From positions 1 to 20,456 of the forward strand of contig RPQV01000011.1 in assembly GCA_003818595.1 (NCBI GenBank): a DNA stretch of 20,456 nucleotides, read 5' to 3'. The notes under the pieces are model-generated. The model worked only from the letters and a program-made list of their open reading frames with translations, ran no database searches and had not been told where the DNA came from. The translations under genes were made by a program, and so were the position numbers. This document shows positions 1 to 8,401 of this stretch, piece by piece. Within the stretch, counting starts at the first letter, position 1. Each line of letters starts with the position of its first letter. This DNA is from Calditrichota bacterium (lineage in GTDB: Bacteria > Zhuqueibacterota > Zhuqueibacteria > Residuimicrobiales > Krinioviventaceae).

Positions 1-3000
1 AAAGGTATAGATTCCCGTGATGAAGAACGGTGTATTGAATCCAAAACAGATTGGAATCTCAAAGAGACCTACCAATTCAAAGTGGTGTGGGACACCGAGC
101 GCGCATATTGTTTTTTTAACGGACAACAGGTCAGTGTTTTGCCTTTTGCCGGTCAGGTCGAGCCATTCCTTTACTGTTTTCTGGGCACCGATAATGTCTA
201 TCAGGCGCAACCCGGCCCGATTTATTCGAATCTGCGTCTTTATGGCCCCGACAGCAATTTTCATGAGACGGTTATTTTTTCCGATGTCACCATCGCCTAT
301 AAAGTTCCCGGCTACACGGAAAACGGCTACGGCCACAGCATTTCCTGGGCGGATGTCGACAAGGACGGCCGCTATGATTTGTTTGCCGGCAACGCTGTGC
401 GGGATCAGAAAACAGCCGATTTGCTCTATATGAACAAAGGTTCTACTTTCTACGAGGAGGCGAAAAGCCGCGGCGTCGCTGATTGGGGATTGACGCACAG
501 CATCGTTTCGGCTGATATCGATAACGATGGTGATTTGGATGCGTTTTATTCAAACATGCCCGTGTATGAAGACAAACACGACGGCTTGGGCCGCAACATG
601 CTTTATCGAAACGACGGCAAAGGATTTTATTCGGATATCACCACCTGGGCAGGACTCTCTGATGAACTCAATGAAAGTCGCGGCGCGTTGGCAGCAGATT
701 TTAATCAGGATGGCTGGCTCGATCTCTATGCGGTGAACTGGGGACTACCCAATGAAATGTATCTGAACCGTGGAGACGGACGAATGATCCGAGTGCATCA
801 GGGTGCAGATGGTCCAAGTGATGATCGTTCCGAGAAAACAGGCGTCACGGCTGCTGATTTCGATAACGACGGAGACATCGATCTCTATGTTTGTCGACGT
901 GAAGCGAATGATTGGTTATTTGTCAATGACGGACAGGGTTATTTTAGCGAAAAAGCGGCATCATTGGGCGTCACGGTCGGCGGGCGCAGTCACGGCGCGG
1001 TTTTTGCCGATATCGATAATGACGCTGATCTCGATCTTTTCGTGGTGAAATATGGAATGACGACCGGCGATCTTCCGCTGATGAATGTCTTCATCAATGA
1101 CGGTCATGGGGCATTTATCGACAAGACCACACAGTATAACCTGCCGATAAGCGGATATGGGCTCGCTTTCGGTGATGTTGATAATGACGCTGATCTCGAT
1201 CTGCTGCTCGTATATAACAACGATAAAGATCCAGGCGCAACACCGCGAATTTTCCTCAATGATGGAATGGGCAATTTCGAAAAAATCCTCTGCCATATTG
1301 AAGTTCAGGCCAAGGATGCCAGAGGGACTGCTTATGCCGACATCGATGCTGATGGGGACATCGATTTTTATGTCGCCTGTAAGGACGGCCGCAATTATTT
1401 GTTCCGTAATGATTCTAAATTGTCCGCTCATTATATCGATGTTCTCTGCCGAGGCCCCAAAGGCGACCGAGGCGGTTTCGGTTCAAAAGTGACCGTATAC
1501 ATGCCGGGATTTATCGGCGATCCGCAACACATTTTAGGTTACCAAGAGTCGGTATCCAATTTTGGCTACCTCTCTCAAAATCAAACCGCACTCCATTTTG
1601 GACTCGGCGGACACAACAGCTGCGATGTTCGGATTGTCCGCACTGACGGGCTTGTTTTTAATTATATCGGCGTGCCGGCGAATCAACAATTGATCATGGG
1701 CAGCGAACCGCCAATGAACGGCACTCTGACTTTCGTCAGCGGCGCTGATCAAAAGGGAACTCCCAATATTCCCTTGGCGCTGCCATTCGTGGTTCGCCTA
1801 GTGGACGACAAGGGCGTCGGCATAAAGAATATGCAGGTGATGTTCACGCCGCAGAATGGCGGCCAGATGATTGAATCGCAGCCTGTGCTGACTGATGCGG
1901 ATGGATTCGCACGATCGACATTCCGACCCGGCGCAAACGAAGGCGAGTATCTTATCGGAGCAACATCATATCTTACCGGACAACAACGAATAGAATTTCG
2001 TGCGATTATCGTTGCACCGGAAGTGTATAAGCTGGTGAAAATCTCCGGCGATGAGCAGCAAGCCCAACCCGGCCGACCATTATCCCTGCCTCTTGTTGTA
2101 CGAGTTGTCAATCAAAATAATGTGGGTTCATCTACGGCTTTGGTAACGTTCGAACCTCAGAATGGCGGCAGGCTATTGGAATCACAGCCGATATTATGCG
2201 ACCATGAAGGATACGCACGAGCGAACTACATACTCGGCGCTGTTGAGGGAAAATATGTTGTCACTGCACGCAGCAGTCAAACAGACACGACCAGAATTCG
2301 CTTTTCCGCCTATGCCATCACTCCTCATTATTCTTTGCGCATTGTGAGCGGCAACTTTCAGAGCGGGCCGGCAGGCGCCGCATTAGTTGATTCCTGCGTT
2401 GTGCAGGCAACCGATGATCTCGGTCAACCCGCATCTGACCTGCAGGTGACTTTTTCAATTGCTGAAGGGTCCGGCTCTATAAATGGCGAATCTCTGAGCG
2501 TCATTTCGACGGACGCCGGAGGACGCGCTGCGGTTCAATGGACGCTAGGCCCCAGAGTCGGGACTCAAAAATTGATGGTGAAACACCAGGATGATACTGA
2601 AGAGTTTGTCGCGACAGCGTTTCCCTCAACTCCGGCGTTGCTTTCTGACGTCACGGCCGCGCCGCAGACGCCCTATATTGCCGGAAAAACCTATCCTTTT
2701 GCCTGTCGGCTTGAAGATCAATTCGGCAATTTTGTGCCCGATCGTGTGATCGTTTTCAAAATTCTTTCCGGCAGAGGAGATTTGGCCCAGGCGCAGGAGC
2801 AAATGGCGTTGACCGATGAATTCGGCATCGCCCAAGTCAATTGGACGTTGGGTCGCAATCATTTGCAGTCGAATGCACTGCACGCCTCGCTTCAGGACGC
2901 AGACGATGATGCCCTCAAGATTGTTTTCCAAATTGAGGCAGCTGCACCTTCTATAGAGAGATCTGTCATCCGTGCCGAATCTCCGGCGATCGCTGACGGC

Positions 3001-4464
3001 GTGATGAGCATCCCTATCACCGTCACCCTTTTGAACGATGAGGGAAAGGGACTGCCTGATTATCCCCTCCAGATTCACGTCAGCGGAAGCGATAATAACC
3101 TGGTTCAACTCGACATGCAGTCCAATGATGAGGGCATTGTGCGCGCCAGTCTATCAAGCGGACGGGCGGAGAAGAAAGTGATCACGGCTTACTCGCCGAC
3201 TTTGGGCGCTGTTCCGGACTCTGCCGTCGTTTTCTTTGTCGAACCCACTGCCCCGCAGTTGCGTTTGCAGACCATTTCGGGCGACGGACAGACTGGGGTA
3301 GTCAATACACCTCTGGGTGAATCGTTCAAGGTGAAAATCCTCGACGAGTTGGATCATCCTCAGTCCAATGTTCAACTCTATTTTGAGGTGATCCACGGAG
3401 GAGGATCTTTTTCCGGCCAGTCCTCCCTGACTCTCTCCAGTGATCCCGATGGCGTCGCTCTGGCGCTTTTAACGCTTGGTAAACATGCGGGCCACAACAG
3501 TGATTCGGTGCGTGTTTCATTGCCCGCTTTTAGAACCGCACCGAACTATTTTGTTGCACATGCACTCGCCGGCGCGCCGGCAAAGCTGATGCGTATGCTG
3601 CCGGATTCTCTCATCGCTGCTGCGGGAGATTCTATTCCGCTTTTTGTGAAAGTCAATGACGCTTTTGACAACGCAACACCCAATATTCCGGTTCGTTTCA
3701 AAGCCGATGAGGGCGCGGTGATGTTGGAAGAACAACCGGTGGTGACCGATAACAATGGTTTGGCTCATTCGACGGTTATTTTAGGACCAAACGCCGGCGT
3801 TTTTACCATCACAGCAGCGGTGGAATCGTTGCCGTTGTTGTCATTTCACGTTCTTGTCCTCGATCGTCGAGAATATTTAGTCCCGCTGCCCGCGGACACT
3901 GTGATATTAGATCAGGAAAATGACGTCGAGTTGGCGGTGCTATGTGTGGACAAGTCAGGAGCTCCAATTGAGAATGTATCGGTTCTTTTCAGCAAACTGA
4001 GCGGAGAGGGAATGTTCGTCCGACCGACGACGGTCACCAGCAACCTTGAAGGGTATGCGTCCACCATGTGGAGACCCACCAGGAGTCAGGAATTGACGAT
4101 CCTAGAAGCCAAAACAGAAAATGATCAGGTTCGTTTTTACATCCGCTTTCAAATACCTTCCTCTGTCCGAGAGGCAAATCCCTACCCGTCATCATTCGCA
4201 TTGGGTGAAAATTTTCCCAATCCATTCAATCCTTCCACCACCATTCCCTTCACGTTGGCGGAAGCCGGTCACGTGTCGTTAGTCGTCATAGATGTCAATG
4301 GGAGGGTGGTGCGCACACTGGTCAATGGCGATTTGAATGCGGGTGAACATCATGTTGTTTTTGAAGCGGCTGAGCAAGAAAGTTCGTTGCCGTCCGGAAT
4401 TTATTTTTATAAACTTGACACTGAGAAATTTCGAGCGGTCAAACGACTCTTGCTGATCAAATGA
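1..4464 (+). CDS. Large T9SS-exported surface protein: FG-GAP repeats, ASPIC/UnbV, eight Ig-like domains (5' partial)
   Basis: The frame is open from base 1, so the N-terminus lies outside the window; 1487 residues are visible. The first ~85 residues resemble the end of a concanavalin-like/LamG lectin fold. Seven FG-GAP/VCBS repeats follow, each with a DxDxDG-like calcium loop, at about 352, 514, 697, 856, 1009, 1174 and 1339 (for example DIDNDGDLD, DFDNDGDID). An ASPIC/UnbV-like segment (HFGLGG, then RTDG and PANQQ) spans about 1450-1710. Eight Ig-like (Big-1/invasin-like) modules then recur roughly every 310 bases, starting near 1720, 2035, 2338, 2644, 2956, 3265, 3592 and 3883. The C-terminal ~90 residues are a Por-type secretion domain with NFPNPFNPSTTIPF and the ending KRLLLIK. 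By family knowledge it is exported through the type IX system and attached to or released from the surface. Domain calls are firm; the substrate or ligand is unknown. Confidence 0.9.
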   Translation, partial: KGIDSRDEERCIESKTDWNLKETYQFKVVWDTERAYCFFNGQQVSVLPFAGQVEPFLYCFLGTDNVYQAQPGPIYSNLRLYGPDSNFHETVIFSDVTIAYKVPGYTENGYGHSISWADVDKDGRYDLFAGNAVRDQKTADLLYMNKGSTFYEEAKSRGVADWGLTHSIVSADIDNDGDLDAFYSNMPVYEDKHDGLGRNMLYRNDGKGFYSDITTWAGLSDELNESRGALAADFNQDGWLDLYAVNWGLPNEMYLNRGDGRMIRVHQGADGPSDDRSEKTGVTAADFDNDGDIDLYVCRREANDWLFVNDGQGYFSEKAASLGVTVGGRSHGAVFADIDNDADLDLFVVKYGMTTGDLPLMNVFINDGHGAFIDKTTQYNLPISGYGLAFGDVDNDADLDLLLVYNNDKDPGATPRIFLNDGMGNFEKILCHIEVQAKDARGTAYADIDADGDIDFYVACKDGRNYLFRNDSKLSAHYIDVLCRGPKGDRGGFGSKVTVYMPGFIGDPQHILGYQESVSNFGYLSQNQTALHFGLGGHNSCDVRIVRTDGLVFNYIGVPANQQLIMGSEPPMNGTLTFVSGADQKGTPNIPLALPFVVRLVDDKGVGIKNMQVMFTPQNGGQMIESQPVLTDADGFARSTFRPGANEGEYLIGATSYLTGQQRIEFRAIIVAPEVYKLVKISGDEQQAQPGRPLSLPLVVRVVNQNNVGSSTALVTFEPQNGGRLLESQPILCDHEGYARANYILGAVEGKYVVTARSSQTDTTRIRFSAYAITPHYSLRIVSGNFQSGPAGAALVDSCVVQATDDLGQPASDLQVTFSIAEGSGSINGESLSVISTDAGGRAAVQWTLGPRVGTQKLMVKHQDDTEEFVATAFPSTPALLSDVTAAPQTPYIAGKTYPFACRLEDQFGNFVPDRVIVFKILSGRGDLAQAQEQMALTDEFGIAQVNWTLGRNHLQSNALHASLQDADDDALKIVFQIEAAAPSIERSVIRAESPAIADGVMSIPITVTLLNDEGKGLPDYPLQIHVSGSDNNLVQLDMQSNDEGIVRASLSSGRAEKKVITAYSPTLGAVPDSAVVFFVEPTAPQLRLQTISGDGQTGVVNTPLGESFKVKILDELDHPQSNVQLYFEVIHGGGSFSGQSSLTLSSDPDGVALALLTLGKHAGHNSDSVRVSLPAFRTAPNYFVAHALAGAPAKLMRMLPDSLIAAAGDSIPLFVKVNDAFDNATPNIPVRFKADEGAVMLEEQPVVTDNNGLAHSTVILGPNAGVFTITAAVESLPLLSFHVLVLDRREYLVPLPADTVILDQENDVELAVLCVDKSGAPIENVSVLFSKLSGEGMFVRPTTVTSNLEGYASTMWRPTRSQELTILEAKTENDQVRFYIRFQIPSSVREANPYPSSFALGENFPNPFNPSTTIPFTLAEAGHVSLVVIDVNGRVVRTLVNGDLNAGEHHVVFEAAEQESSLPSGIYFYKLDTEKFRAVKRLLLIK

Positions 4465-4558
4465 TGCAATCGCAAAGGCAGATTGTTTTCAAAGTGAACC
4501 CATGAGTTGCCTGTGTCGACTCAAGACAGGTGAAATAAGGAATCCCCAAAGATCAACA

Positions 4559-4590
4559 CTCGAGGCGAGGCTGAGCAGCCTCGCCTCGAG
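4559..4590. terminator. Perfect 14-bp inverted repeat between convergent genes, probable bidirectional terminator
   Basis: The arms 4559-4572 and 4577-4590 are exact reverse complements (CTCGAGGCGAGGCT on the left) around a GAGC loop. The hairpin lies 7 bases beyond the stop codon of the isomerase gene on the minus strand and about 95 bases beyond the stop of the plus-strand surface protein. Neither side has a long U tract (minus-strand continuation TGTTGATCTTTGG), so the efficiency of termination is uncertain, but position and stability fit a shared transcript end. Confidence 0.6.
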
Positions 4591-4597
4591 CATAACA

Positions 4598-6400
4598 TTA
4601 CAAGTAATCGTTGCGAAAATCTTTGATCTTGGCTTCGCTCTTGACTTTGGTATACCAAAGGGTGAACATCTGATTTCGCTGACGTACGGTCAACTGCGAT
4701 TTCAGCATCTCTTTCTGCTGTTCAAAATCGGTTTCATTGAATTCAGTTTTCTGAAATAGCTGGATCAGATAATAACCCCGACTTCCCTCGACGGGTTGGG
4801 AAATGTCGCCTTGGTTCAAGCTGAGAGCGACGCCCGCAAATCGCGGTTCCTTGCCGACGCCGGCAATCGAACGTCCAGCTGTAAATTCATCAGTAGTTGT
4901 CACACCCAAATTCACCGATTGTGCAATGGCTTCCAGCGACGATCCTGCACCCAGTTTGTCATAGACGGCCTGTGCAGCTTGCTTAGCCAGATTCATTCGC
5001 GCTTCTGTTTTCAAGGTGGTCACTATGCTCGAGCGAACGGCATCCAGTTTCGGTACGGCTTCTTTACTGATCTCTTTGAGTTCAGCGACCAGATAGCCAC
5101 GATCAAGGTAGAGCACATCGCTGACATCGCCGATTTTCGCGCGAAAGGCAAAACGGCTGACGCGCTGTTCCATTCCGATACCGGGAATAAAACCATCACT
5201 GGTGAAGGGCTGCGTGGTCGCGATTTGGAGTTTTTCTTCTTCCGCCACGGTTTTCAAGTCGGATTCTTTTGAGGCCTCAGCCAGGTACAAGGCGTTATCT
5301 CGAAGCGCATCGCGTGTGGCATTCGAAGGCTCGATTTTCAATAAAATATGACTTGCCTTAACCTCTTCTTCTCCATCGACTTGGCGTTTATCATCTACTT
5401 TGATGAGATGAACGCCGAATTGAGTGACCACTGGTCCGACAATATCACCCACCTTGGCTGCAAAAGCCGCATCAGAGAATGGTTTGACCATGGCTTCCCG
5501 CTTGAAATACCCCAAGTCTCCACCATTTTCCGCCGATCCGGTGTCCTGAGAATAAATCCCCGCCATTTCAGCAAAAGTTCTCCCGGACCGCGCATCATTC
5601 ATCAAGTCCTCCATCTGTTTGAATACAGCCTGACTGTCGGATCGAGTCGCCTGGAGTTCAAACAGAACATAATCCAATACGCGCTTTTCTTTTTCTATAA
5701 AGTCTTTACTATGTTCGTCATAATATGCCTTGATTTCATTTTCACCGGGTTCGCTCTCTTTGCCGGCGAAAGAGGAAGCATCAAAAAACAGATAATTCAC
5801 CCGCATTTTGATATTGTTTTTCATGTATTCAAGACGGGCATCGTCATCAGTGATCAAAGTCGAGGCATTGATCATATTGCCCAGCTTTTGATAGGGCATT
5901 GCGTTCTGCAGATAATTGACGACACTCTGCCATTGGCTGTCCAATTGAGGGTCATTGAGCGCGGCCTGATATCTGGCCATGTCAAAATTACCCGTCGAAT
6001 CCTGGAATGCAGGGGTGTTGCGGATGATATCCGGAGGATTATTCCACAATTCTTCACCGACCTCATCATCAGTCGTGGTCAGGTTCATTTGGTCAATGAC
6101 GTCGCGCAGCAGACGCTGTTGAATCAGCCGCTCAAAAACCTGATTTTCAACCTGTTGAAGTTGATATCCTTCAATGTCTTCCCCTGTCTGTTCCCGACGC
6201 GCTTTTAATTCCTGTTGATAGGCATCGTTGAACTCTTCGTAAGAAATCTCGTCACCATTCACCTGAGCGATGACGCCTTGGGGACGTTTGCCGCGGAAGC
6301 CTCCCATACCCCAATCAAATATGATGGTGGCAATAAATGCGAGAACCAAAATCAGCAGTATAGTCTTCATGCTCTCGCGCATTTTGTTCATGACAGCCAT
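4598..6400 (-). CDS. PpiD/SurA-like membrane-anchored peptidyl-prolyl cis-trans isomerase
   Basis: The 600-residue protein begins with a short basic stretch and one membrane helix (about residues 12-30), then a SurA-N-like helical chaperone region (VNGDEISYEEFNDAYQQEL, about 40-200). A parvulin (PPIC-type) rotamase region follows (about 238-337: SQDTGSAENGGDLGYF, then VKPFSDAAF and QFGVHLIKV). A second parvulin-like unit starts at ASHILLKI (about 349-445), and a half-unit with GDISQPV and GYYLIQL lies at about 521-555. By family this is an inner-membrane-anchored periplasmic folding helper for exported and outer-membrane proteins. A GAGGA ribosome site (6408-6412) lies 7 bases before the ATG and supports this start. 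It is convergent with the surface-protein gene and divergent from the PTS cluster. E. coli PpiD is of similar length (~620 aa). Product class is sure; exact orthology with PpiD is less so. Confidence 0.9.
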   Translation of the reverse strand: MAVMNKMRESMKTILLILVLAFIATIIFDWGMGGFRGKRPQGVIAQVNGDEISYEEFNDAYQQELKARREQTGEDIEGYQLQQVENQVFERLIQQRLLRDVIDQMNLTTTDDEVGEELWNNPPDIIRNTPAFQDSTGNFDMARYQAALNDPQLDSQWQSVVNYLQNAMPYQKLGNMINASTLITDDDARLEYMKNNIKMRVNYLFFDASSFAGKESEPGENEIKAYYDEHSKDFIEKEKRVLDYVLFELQATRSDSQAVFKQMEDLMNDARSGRTFAEMAGIYSQDTGSAENGGDLGYFKREAMVKPFSDAAFAAKVGDIVGPVVTQFGVHLIKVDDKRQVDGEEEVKASHILLKIEPSNATRDALRDNALYLAEASKESDLKTVAEEEKLQIATTQPFTSDGFIPGIGMEQRVSRFAFRAKIGDVSDVLYLDRGYLVAELKEISKEAVPKLDAVRSSIVTTLKTEARMNLAKQAAQAVYDKLGAGSSLEAIAQSVNLGVTTTDEFTAGRSIAGVGKEPRFAGVALSLNQGDISQPVEGSRGYYLIQLFQKTEFNETDFEQQKEMLKSQLTVRQRNQMFTLWYTKVKSEAKIKDFRNDYL

Positions 6401-6569
6401 AATAAATCCTCAACACAATAAAATATTAAGGTGATTTGTAGTTTAGCAAAATAAAGATAAACCAAAAAATATAACCTTAAAATGCATAAAAATCAAGACC
6501 TTTTTCATGATTTGTTCCTGATTTCCTGCAGATGTCCGGCACCGATGCGGCTGCCCGGCACCTTTTTCA

Positions 6570-6598
6570 TTGCTTATTAAAATGAAATGTGTTATGTT
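6570..6598 (+). promoter_or_regulatory. Weak candidate promoter for the PTS cluster
   Basis: In the divergent gap 6401-6624, TTGCTT (6570-6575) and TATGTT (6593-6598) are 17 bases apart and lie just ahead of the IIC start at 6625. The match to the sigma-70 consensus is only partial, and the lineage may use other promoter motifs. The gap also holds an 11-base direct repeat ACCTTTTTCAT at 6498-6508 and 6560-6570 and two copies of CCGGCACC; nothing else is recognisable. Confidence 0.2.
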
Positions 6599-6624
6599 TA
6601 TTTAGAATATCTCGGAGTCAGGTT

Positions 6625-7320
6625 GTGATTGCTGAAATTATCCTGGTCAGTCTTTGGGGCGGCATGGTCGCCTTGGATACCACCGCAGTTCTTCAGGTGA
6701 TGATTTCACGACCCTTGGTCGCCTGCACCACCGCCGGATTGATTTTAGGAAATCTTCCGCTGGGTTTGACTATGGGCATCCTGCTTGAACTTTTATACGT
6801 CAGTGAACTTCCCGTGGGTGCAGCCCCATTCGCGGAAGGCAATGTCGGTTCAACCGCCGCGGCAACAGTCGCTGTATTAACAGCGAGAGCGGCGCCAGAA
6901 CGAACGGCCGCTGTGATCGTCATTTCTCTTCTCCTTGCGGTGATGATCAGCATTCTGGGCGGCCAACTGGTTAATCTGATGCGCCGCATGAATACGCACC
7001 TTTACACCCGCCTGAGTAACCGCCGACAGTTAAAACCGAGGCATATCAATTTTGCCCAAGCGGGCGGCATCCTGATGGCGTTTTTAATCGGATTCGTCTG
7101 CGTAATGGCGGCATCATTACTCTTTCCGCCGCTTTTGCCGCTGCTCATCGCGTTGATACCGATAAATTACGATAAAATTCTGCAACCCACAATGGGCGGA
7201 TTGTTGGGCGCCGGCTGTGTTTTTCTGGTTCACATGTTCTGGTCGCAAACCCGCAATAAATGGCTTTTGTTGTTTGGTTTTGGAATCGGTCTAATAATCA
7301 TTTATCTTCGTGTATTATGA
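6625..7320 (+). CDS. PTS mannose/fructose/sorbose family IIC component
   Basis: The protein of about 231 residues is almost entirely hydrophobic, with several membrane helices, and matches the mannose-family EIIC pattern: an N-terminal helix (IAEIILVSLWGGMVALD), then SRPLVACTTAGLILGNLPLG and the loop ELPVGAAPFAEGNVG. IIC and IID together form the sugar-translocating membrane unit of the PEP-dependent phosphotransferase system. The frame is open upstream to a GTG at 6589, but GTG 6625 is preferred because CGGAG (6613-6617) sits 7 bases ahead of it. The next gene, IID, overlaps the stop codon, so the two are translationally coupled. The cytoplasmic IIA and IIB subunits that normally precede IIC are absent; upstream is the divergent isomerase gene. 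The sugar specificity cannot be read from the sequence. Confidence 0.88.
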   Translation: MIAEIILVSLWGGMVALDTTAVLQVMISRPLVACTTAGLILGNLPLGLTMGILLELLYVSELPVGAAPFAEGNVGSTAAATVAVLTARAAPERTAAVIVISLLLAVMISILGGQLVNLMRRMNTHLYTRLSNRRQLKPRHINFAQAGGILMAFLIGFVCVMAASLLFPPLLPLLIALIPINYDKILQPTMGGLLGAGCVFLVHMFWSQTRNKWLLLFGFGIGLIIIYLRVL

Positions 7321-8069
7321 GAAAACGAACGCGTCATATCGATCGCTGGAACATATTCATCCGTTGTTTTGTCATCCAGGCTTCATGGAATTTCAAGTCG
7401 CTGCTGGGACTGGGATTTTGTTTCTGCACCATACCCTTGGCCCGCAGACTGTTCAAAACACCGCAGGAGCGCTCCTCTTTTCTCCGACGCCATTTGGAAT
7501 TTTTTAATTCCCATCCCTACTATGCCACCTGGTGTCTCGGCGCGGTCACTCGGCTGGAAGAAGAGGCGATCGAGAAGCGATGGCCGGATAAGCATCCCAT
7601 TTCGCTTTTTAAAAATCGGATGACCGGACCCCTGGGCAGCCTCGGCGACCAAATGTTTTGGAGCCGCGTGAAGCCTCTATTCATTGCCGTTGCTCTATGT
7701 CTGGCGATGCTGATCGGCTGGTTTGCCATCCCAATATTTCTGATTCTCTATAATATTCCGCACTTTAATACCCGAATCAAAGGAATGAAACTCAGCTATC
7801 AGTTGGGCTTTGATGTGATCAATGTGATGGCCAAAAAACATCCGCAAAAATATTTCAGCGTGATTTCCGCTCTGGGATTGATCGTCACCGGCATCCTGGT
7901 GATGTTGGCTGCGGATTACAGTCTCGGCTGGAACCTCTCGGTTTTTGCTGCCTTTTGGGGGAGTTCAGTAATCGCCCTGATCCTCATTCAATTAAAAAAA
8001 TCGATTAATTGGGTCATCTCGGCGACGGTTATTTCCAGCCTGCTCATCGGCTGGTTGTTTACATTATAA
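7317..8069 (+). CDS. PTS mannose/fructose/sorbose family IID component
   Basis: The start ATG at 7317 overlaps the IIC stop (ATGA), giving 250 residues; an in-frame ATG at 7260 lies inside IIC and is unlikely. Family hallmarks are the N-terminal RWNIFIRCFVIQASWNF, then FFNSHPYYATWCLGAVTRLEEE, GPLGSLGDQMFW, and a C-terminal set of hydrophobic segments. IID is the second membrane subunit of mannose-type permeases and works as a complex with IIC. HPr begins 29 bases after its stop, with no terminator between them. Together with IIC, HPr and Enzyme I this looks like one operon. Apart from the missing IIA/IIB genes nothing is broken: length and motifs are normal for the family. Confidence 0.88.
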   Translation: MRKRTRHIDRWNIFIRCFVIQASWNFKSLLGLGFCFCTIPLARRLFKTPQERSSFLRRHLEFFNSHPYYATWCLGAVTRLEEEAIEKRWPDKHPISLFKNRMTGPLGSLGDQMFWSRVKPLFIAVALCLAMLIGWFAIPIFLILYNIPHFNTRIKGMKLSYQLGFDVINVMAKKHPQKYFSVISALGLIVTGILVMLAADYSLGWNLSVFAAFWGSSVIALILIQLKKSINWVISATVISSLLIGWLFTL

Positions 8070-8098
8070 TCAGACAGTATCTTAATCAATAGCATCGC

Positions 8099-8380
8099 AT
8101 GTTGTTAAAATCCTTTATCGTTCAGAACAGTTATGGAATTCACGCCCGTCCTGCGCGGCTGATCGTTGAAACGGCATCCAAGTTCCAATCGGACATTTCT
8201 TTAGAGAAAAATGGCGAAATGATCAATGCCAAAAGCATCATGGGCATTTTAATGTTGGAGGCGCGTAAAGATTCTGAATTGATTTTACGAATTCAGGGAG
8301 TAGACGAGGAACCGGCGATGAACGCTCTGACGGAGGTGTTCGAGCGTATCACCACTCTGCGGGAGTGGGAAAACATCTAA
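8099..8380 (+). CDS. ptsH: Phosphocarrier protein HPr
   Basis: The 93-residue protein has the HPr active-site signature GIHARPA, with the phosphate-accepting histidine at position 15 exactly as in canonical HPr. The second signature KSIMG places a serine at position 46, the residue phosphorylated by HPr kinase/phosphorylase in Firmicutes and in many Gram-negative phyla. HPr passes phosphate from Enzyme I to EIIA domains in the cytoplasm. The gene lies 29 bases after IID and 21 bases before Enzyme I. There is no clear Shine-Dalgarno sequence ahead of the ATG, so translation may depend on coupling with upstream genes. No HPr kinase gene is in the window. Identity is sure; a regulatory role through Ser46 is inference. 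Confidence 0.96.
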   Translation: MLLKSFIVQNSYGIHARPARLIVETASKFQSDISLEKNGEMINAKSIMGILMLEARKDSELILRIQGVDEEPAMNALTEVFERITTLREWENI

Positions 8381-8401
8381 TGATTCCGAAGAGGACACAG
8401 G

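Noticed and set aside
17..433. Plus-strand 138-codon frame at the window start
   Set aside because: It is out of frame with the open surface-protein frame, which carries clear FG-GAP motifs over the same bases.
5348..6208. Plus-strand open frame of 286 codons
   Set aside because: It lies wholly antisense to the isomerase gene, shows no recognisable domain, and the opposite strand carries a full SurA/parvulin protein with a proper ribosome site.
6498..6570. Direct repeat ACCTTTTTCAT twice between the isomerase and IIC genes, considered as an operator pair
   Set aside because: The 62-base spacing and low-complexity T run make chance likely, and there is no regulator gene nearby.
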